Shown here: piece by piece, positions 58,370 through 64,000 of the stretch
Layout of the letters: every line of letters starts with the position of its first letter
Position numbering within the stretch: the stretch's first letter is position 1
NCBI RefSeq assembly: GCF_040954645.1
Contig: NC_092803.1
Span: 64,869,484-64,933,483, forward strand
DNA length: 64,000 nucleotides
DNA from: Diabrotica undecimpunctata
Lineage: Eukaryota > Arthropoda > Insecta > Coleoptera > Chrysomelidae
Reading direction: 5' to 3'
Notes under the pieces: model-generated
The model's input: only the letters and a program-made list of their open reading frames with translations
What the model was told of the DNA's origin: nothing
The model's database searches: none
Program-made: the position numbers and the translations under genes

Positions 58370-59243
58370 ATAAACTTGTATCTATGCACTGCTTGTAATA
58401 CTATTTAAATGAGAATAAGCCACAATTAACAAAATGTTTGTATTTTGAGAACGATTTCCGAAGTGGAAATTGAAGCGTCAATAAACTTATTTTAACCTTT
58501 AATTGTGGCATATTTCCATTTAAATAGTAATTACTTTAAAATGCCACAAGAAAATAGCTTCAAAACAATATTCAGTGCTTGATTCTGGCTAAGGATAATA
58601 GAATTACTCTTTTCACCTTTCCGCTACACTCGATTTACAAATTACAACCGTTAGATATGGGATTTTCGGATCATTTTAATATGATATCATTTGACTGCAA
58701 TGGTTTTGCGGAAGATGATTATTTAAGCAGCAAGGTGACTGGTAACCCTATTCATCTTATAACACATCAAACAAATATGGATTTTCCCTTAATCCCCAGA
58801 ATGCACATCTAATTAAAACAATTGCGATGGTTGAAATTTCAGAAATCCCAATACAAATAAGTGAAAATAAGTTTAAGGCAGATCTATTGAAAATCCTATC
58901 AACAAAAGTGTTCACGCCTTTTGAGATGTTTCAGGAGAACACGTCTGAAAAAATGGAGATAAGAGAACAATTTGTAAAAAGAAAAGAAAAAATTGAAACA
59001 ACAGAAGCCAAGATAACAGAAGCAAAAAACCGTTAGAAAAATTTGTGAGGACAGTGAAGAGAAAAAGAAACGAAGCAAATCACAATACCAAATAAAAATT
59101 TAGAGGACGAGTCTATTTTAGACCTCTCCACAGAAGATGACTATGCAGATATCTCAGATAAATTAGAGAAAGATGACTGTATAGAATTGATTTTACATGT
59201 ATTAGATACACCACCAGAAGTTACGTCCCTGGATTATCCAATG
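57865..59243 (+). pseudogene. pogo/Tigger transposase remnant, right copy
   Basis: GSKQVSKITSREEG at 57925, a frameshift at about 58070, then FILLYDNH (second Asp) at about 58180. An insertion holds (TA)n (58226-58363) and a half fold-back (58400-58530). It resumes with ITLFTFPLHSIYKLQPLDMG (third Asp) at about 58605 and an acidic C-terminal tail interrupted by the Gypsy LTR at 59244. Confidence 0.7.
58226..58363. repeat. (TA)n microsatellite, interrupted
   Basis: AT dinucleotides with a short TGTATAAATATATACATA interruption in the middle. Expanded relative to 46076-46152. Confidence 0.95.
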
Positions 59244-59400
59244 TGTGACGACATATAGAAAGACTATATATACCAGTGTTTAATTAGATTAAGAGCTTTT
59301 TGTTTTTTAGTGGTTACCATACCTGTACGTTCTCAATAAATAAATTTTGTTACGAAAATAAATTTTTTAAAAATCTGTTTTCGGCTTTGACTTTCGTAAC
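59244..59400 (+). repeat. candidate Gypsy 5-prime LTR, right copy
   Basis: 157 bp starting TGTGACGACATATAG, with a TATATATA box at about 59264, AATAAATAAA at about 59335 and ending TTTCGTAAC. It is followed immediately by TGGCGCAGTCATTCGGAT (59401-59418), a tRNA-Ser-type primer-binding site. The 3-prime LTR lies outside the window, so the borders are inferred. Confidence 0.55.
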
Positions 59401-59782
59401 TGGCGCAGTCATTCGGATTTTTCAAAATTGTACAGTGTTCGTGTTAACCTTGCCGAATTTCGTGTGCAATTTTTCTTTTTAAAGATTAACGGAAAAGATC
59501 TACATTTCGGGTACGGTAACAGCCAAACGTCCAGGGCTAGGAACAAACATTGTCCACAACCCATTGGAGAAGCCAAGACCAGGAAGAAGGAACCAGCATC
59601 ATCCAGAATCCTATTGGTGCAGACGGAAGAACAAAAATAGTCTGAAGTCTATAGAAAATGAAAATGTTCATGTAAGTGTTTACTATTTTACCAAAATCCA
59701 TATTTTTACCTATATATTATATATTTTTTGATTCACTGTGGAGGACATTTTAGATAATTTAGTAAATTTATCATTTAACGAG

Positions 59783-61129
59783 ATGGCTCAACCTAATTTT
59801 CAATTAATTAAATATCAAGCAGATAATATTCCTACTTTTGCTGGCAATCCGAAACAATTAAATAGATTTATTAAATCATGTGAAAGTTTTTTGAATAATC
59901 ATAGCAATCGAGATGCAAATAATCCTATAAATGTTTGTCTTTTTGATACTGTTTTGAGTAAGTTAACTGACAAAGCAGCAGACCTTATTGCATCAAGAAC
60001 AGAACTTGATTTTTGGGCAAAAATTAAAGATTCTCTTATAGTAACATTTTCTGCTCAGAGATCAATTGATTGTTTAATACAAGATATAATTTCAATGAAA
60101 CCAAAAAGAAACGAAAATGCACAAAATTTTGGTTTAAGAATCCAGGATGCTAGAAGCATTCTTTGTTCAAAAATAAATATGTCTAATAACCAATTAAATG
60201 TAAAAATATTAAAAATTCAACAATATGAAGATCTTTGTCTTAAAACTTTTATAAATGGCCTTAATTATCACATGCAGTTAGTAGTCAGATTAAAGAATCC
60301 TGATTCAATAGAAAAAGCAATGGGTTTCGCTAAAGAAGAAGAAAATTTTATTACTTACAAAAATCGAAATAATAATACAAGACCCTCAAATTTTAATAAT
60401 TCTCGATCCTATAATAATTCCAATAGAAATTTAAATAATAATTCACAACACTCTTCATTTTTAAATAGAAATAATTTTTCTCGAAATAATAATTTTTCGA
60501 ATTATAATAATTTTGAAAATCGACATTCTTCCCAAAGTTCAAGTCAATACAGAAATAATAATTTTTTCGGAAATCCAAATTATAATTTTCAAAATCGTCA
60601 AAGTTTTTCGAACAATGGTTTTAATAATAATAATGGTAACCAATTTCAAAGACAATTTCCAAATATACCTAGATATCAGCCATCTATTCCTACCCAAAAT
60701 CAAAGCAGAAATTCAATGCGACCTGAGCCAATGGATACAAGTTCCAATAACTTTAGTTTACGAAGTAATTTTAGAAATGATAGACGTTCTCCAAATAATT
60801 TATTTCATCATAAAATAACGAGTTATAATGACATAAGAGAACGACATAATAATAATTTAAGATACAATGATAGAAATTATAATACTTATGATGTAAGATA
60901 TAATAAAAATAAAAAAAGAAGATATAACGATAATAGAAGAATATATAATAATAATGATAGAATATATAATGGGAATAAAAGAAGAATGTACAGAAGATAT
61001 TATAACAATAAAAGAAGAATATATACAAGATATAATGAAAGAAAAATATATAACAATGAAACATTTCCAGTTCATACTTTAAGAAACTCAGATTTAATCA
61101 TTTTGACGACGAAGAATACCAAGCCATAA
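59783..61129 (+). CDS. Gypsy gag
   Basis: The frame is open from ATG 59783 (an upstream GTG at 59738 is in frame but unlikely). Residues 1-190 form an alpha-helical capsid-like region (FAGNPKQLNRFIKSCESFL, then TFINGLNYHMQLVVRLKNPD). Residues from about 200 are Asn/Arg/Ser-rich, and from about 350 a Tyr/Asn/Arg low-complexity tract. There is no CCHC zinc knuckle, so RNA binding may rely on the basic tract. The 3-prime end overlaps the pol frame near 61080-61129. Confidence 0.8.
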   Translation: MAQPNFQLIKYQADNIPTFAGNPKQLNRFIKSCESFLNNHSNRDANNPINVCLFDTVLSKLTDKAADLIASRTELDFWAKIKDSLIVTFSAQRSIDCLIQDIISMKPKRNENAQNFGLRIQDARSILCSKINMSNNQLNVKILKIQQYEDLCLKTFINGLNYHMQLVVRLKNPDSIEKAMGFAKEEENFITYKNRNNNTRPSNFNNSRSYNNSNRNLNNNSQHSSFLNRNNFSRNNNFSNYNNFENRHSSQSSSQYRNNNFFGNPNYNFQNRQSFSNNGFNNNNGNQFQRQFPNIPRYQPSIPTQNQSRNSMRPEPMDTSSNNFSLRSNFRNDRRSPNNLFHHKITSYNDIRERHNNNLRYNDRNYNTYDVRYNKNKKRRYNDNRRIYNNNDRIYNGNKRRMYRRYYNNKRRIYTRYNERKIYNNETFPVHTLRNSDLIILTTKNTKP

Positions 61130-63093
61130 GTAAATTATGTCATAAAAAGACAGATATTTTTTATAGAGACGAAACACTTCTTAGTTTTACGAATGAAATA
61201 AAGCATAAAATAGATTTAGTTAATGATACTCCGGTTTACACGAGAAATTATAGATATCCGGAAGTTTATAAAAAAGAAGTTAGTAGACAAATAAATGACA
61301 TGTTAAAAAATGGAATAATAAAAGATTCAAACTCGCCTTTTAATTCACCCATCTGGGTAATAGAGAAGAAAATGGATGCAAGTAACCAAAAGAAATATAG
61401 AATAGTTATAGATTACCGCAAACTGAATGAAAATACAATAGAAAATAAATTTCCCTTGCCATTAATATATAATATTCTAGATGGTCTAGGAAGAGCTCAA
61501 TATTTTACTACTTTAGATTTAGTAAATGGTTTCCACCAGATAGAAATGGAACCAGCCGATGTATCGAAAACAGCATTTTCCACAGAGACAGGACATTATG
61601 AATTTTTACGTATGCCGTTTGGATTGAAAAATGTCCCAGCTACTTTTCAGAAAGTTATTAATAATGTATTAAGAGGATATCAGAATGAAATATGCTATAT
61701 ATATTTAGATGATATAATTGTTTTTTCCTCATCCTTGCAAGAACATGTTAAAAGACTGAAAGCAATTTTTGAAAGACTAAGAAAATCTAATTTCAAAATA
61801 CAGCTAGATAAATCAGAATTTTTACGAACAGAAGTGGCATATTTAGGTCATGTTATAACCAAAGACGGAGTACGACCAAATCCAGAAAAAATAAATGCAG
61901 GCAAAAACTTTCCTATTCCTACTACACAAAAAGAAATAAAGTCATTTTTAGGATTAGCAGGATATTACAGAAGATTTATCCAAAATTTCGTCAAAATAGC
62001 TAAACCTTTAACTATGTGTCTAAAGAAACATGCAAAAGTTATACACACTCCAGAATTTAAGAAATCTTTTTATCATCTTAAAGAACTTTTAATTAATGCC
62101 CCTATTTCAAAATATCCAGATTTTTTAAAACCATTTATATTAACTACAGATGCTTCAAATATAGCCTCAGGTGCAATTTTGTCAAAAGGAAAAGTCTCAA
62201 ATGATTTACCCGTAGCGTATGCCTCAAGAACTCTTAATCAAACAGAGCAAAAATATTTTACGATAGAAAAAAAACTTTTAGCAATTGTATGGGCTTGTAA
62301 AACATTTAGACCTTATTTATACGGCAGATCTTTTGAAATTTTATGCGACCATAGACCCATAATATGGTTATTTAATTTAAAGGAACCCAACTCCAAATTA
62401 TTACGATGGAGATTAAAATTAGAAGAATTTAACTATACTATAAAGTATAAACCTGGTAAAACGAATATTGCCGATTCTTTAAGTCGAATAAATATTAATG
62501 CAATTGAAACAGAATCAAATATAAATAATCCCGGTGACATAGATTTTGATATCGACCAATTTTTAGCTGAATTTAACCCAGACATAGTTGATGAAAATGT
62601 AATAAATGAAACTTTGCAAATTCTTGATAACAATGAGGTTACAGAAAACCCACAAGTAAATAAAATTATATCAACAGGAAATAAGAACAATAAAAACGTT
62701 GAAATGAATAACTCATACACAGATACAGCCCATAGTGCTGAATCTTCAAATGAAAATAGAGTCTCATTGTTAGATGAAATAATAAACAATAAAGCCTATC
62801 AACTTATCGTTAAGAGAGCGCCTTTTGCAAATTATTTAAAACGCGAATGCAAGAATTTTGAAGAACATATAATAATAAGAGCTACTATTTCAGCTGACGA
62901 AGAAAGTTTGCCCCAATTCCTAAAAGAAAATGCGTGCAAAAATACTTTATATATTTATTTCTTATCTCAAGAATTAAGACCAATATTTCAGAATGTATGG
63001 CGTAAATATTTTACAAAATTAAAATTGATTGAATGTACAAAATTAGTTAACAATGTTTTACCAGAAGAAAATAATCAACTAATAAAATATTAG
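61083..63093 (+). CDS. Gypsy pol: reverse transcriptase-RNase H
   Basis: The pol frame is readable from RFNHFDDEEYQAISKLCHKK. RT core: [40 protein letters not shown] (first Asp) and [11 protein letters not shown] (catalytic YLDD at about 61697-61720). Connection: [15 protein letters not shown]. RNase [38 protein letters not shown] and CDHRPIIWL. A long acidic linker leads to the integrase; TAG at 63091 breaks the frame. No D(T/S)G protease motif is found in any forward frame upstream. Expression relative to gag would need a frameshift in the overlap. Confidence 0.85.
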
Positions 63094-64000
63094 CACGACG
63101 GCAAAACGAATCATCTAGGAATTTCAGAGACTTTTAGAGCTTTAAAAATAAATTACTACTGGAAATCAATGAAAAAAGATATAGAAAAATATATAAACGA
63201 ATGTGAGATATGCCAAAGATCAAAATATAATAGAAATCCACATAAAGAACCTTTAATATTAACCCACACACCCTTCAAGCCTTTTGAGATAATACATATA
63301 GATACTTATAAAGTTGGCAATCAAAGATTTTTAACAATTATAGATAAATTTTTAAAATATGGCTAAGCGTTACAATATTTTGGCACAGCGATATTAGCGT
63401 GTCAACAATTAGTACATTTTCTTTTCATTTTTCGGAATACCGAAACAAATTGTTGCAGATAGTGGCAAAGAATTTAAAAATGAGGTTGTAGACGAATTAC
63501 TAAAAACGCATCAAATAAAAATACATTTTACTACTCCATATTATCACGAATCTAATTCTCCGGTAGAAAGATTTCATTCTACCTTAACTGAGCACTTAAG
63601 ATTACTAAAAGAAAAAGATAAAGATTCAGATAATATTTCCATTATGCCTTATGCTCTTATTGCCTATAATAGTACTATACACTCAGCAACTGGCCATACA
63701 CCTTTCGAATTAGTATCGTGACATACAGACAGTAAAGATCCCATGAGACTTATTCCAGCACAAGCTTATACTCAATATGTTAATGCACATCAAAATAATA
63801 CTCAAGCTCTATATACAAGTATACAAGAAGAAAATCAAAAACTTAAAGATAATATAATTGGAAAAAGAAATAAAGATAGAAACTCAAAAGATCCTCGTTT
63901 AGGATCACAAGTTTATAGAGAAACAGAAACTCGCGGAGGAAAATTAAGTAGAAAATATACTGGACCTTATATACTTACACAAATATTAGAAAATGGGAAA
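63094..64000 (+). pseudogene. Gypsy integrase, continuing past the window
   Basis: The zinc-binding region has H....H (HDGKTNH) and C..C (CEICQRSK). First catalytic Asp in IHIDTYKV, second in IVADSGKEFKN, Glu in NSPVERFHS, with the D-35-E spacing. Frame breaks at 63091 (stop), about 63365 (stop), a frameshift at about 63435 and a stop at about 63720. The C-terminal GPY-type motif (KYTGPYIL) is visible at the window end. Confidence 0.8.

Larger units (their letters stand above)
54612..63065. repeat. inverted duplication 2, right arm (8.5 kb)
   Basis: Partner of 41283-51418. Homology begins at CGTACAGGAAGAAAATA and ends at TTACCAGA in the Gypsy pol; to the right the Gypsy continues intact, so the right arm keeps the original context and the left arm is the truncated copy. 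Confidence 0.9.

Noticed and set aside
60771..61075. Tyr/Ile/Phe-rich minus-strand ORFs opposite gag (also 43218-43568)
   Set aside because: They are complements of the AT-rich low-complexity gag tract, not genes.
1..64000. CRISPR arrays, operons, prokaryotic promoters
   Set aside because: No spaced short repeats or bacterial-type gene packing; introns and TE families indicate a eukaryote.

Overview
The window looks like a repeat-dominated stretch of an animal nuclear genome, most likely an insect. It is AT-rich and carries tRNA-Ser-primed Gypsy elements, an env-bearing gypsy-type retroelement, piggyBac, pogo/Tigger, hAT and Penelope relics, many LINE fragments, and short introns of 56 and 87 bp. 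I see no host gene, tRNA, rRNA or CRISPR array. Almost every recognisable protein belongs to a transposable element (TE), and nearly all are broken. A chrysomelid-like beetle would fit, but the sequence alone does not prove the taxon.

Region 1 (1-32.5 kb) is a nest of old elements. A piggyBac transposase gene on the minus strand is split by a Penelope element (4110-6085) with an 11-bp target duplication. It is followed by a Tc1/mariner-like transposase half, LINE fragments, a hAT transposase of the ZMYM/DUF4371 type (12.07-15.26 kb), an RTE-like LINE, a 0.57-kb fold-back element, a piggyBac with unusual subterminal palindromes (18.27-20.66 kb), a 1-kb fold-back element, a pogo-like transposase, a second Penelope fragment, and two longer LINEs. 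One of these LINEs (28.35-30.96 kb, Jockey-like) keeps an open ORF of about 790 codons and is the least decayed element here.

Region 2 (32.5-63.1 kb) is dominated by inverted duplications that abut one another. An element of 2.7 kb with inverted repeats of about 0.7 kb (32,552-35,231) holds an unrecognised gene. Most of it, plus a neighbouring LINE, is copied in inverted orientation (arms 33,251-37,033 and 37,662-41,280). Two bases further on, a second and larger inverted duplication starts (arms 41,283-51,418 and 54,612-63,065). Its arms hold a Gypsy element, a pogo/Tigger transposase into which the Gypsy inserted, and a gypsy-type element with an env remnant. The arms differ by substitutions, a deletion of about 1.6 kb and changes in tandem-repeat number, so they are not simple copies of one read.

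Region 3 (59.2-64 kb) is the better Gypsy copy: LTR, primer-binding site, gag, RT-RNase H and integrase, running off the window end.

There is no cooperating gene system here. The biology lies in nesting order, duplication history and a few odd signals: a possible -1 frameshift site, a Gypsy with no visible protease, palindromes in transposon ends, and a hairpin inserted into gag before the duplication.
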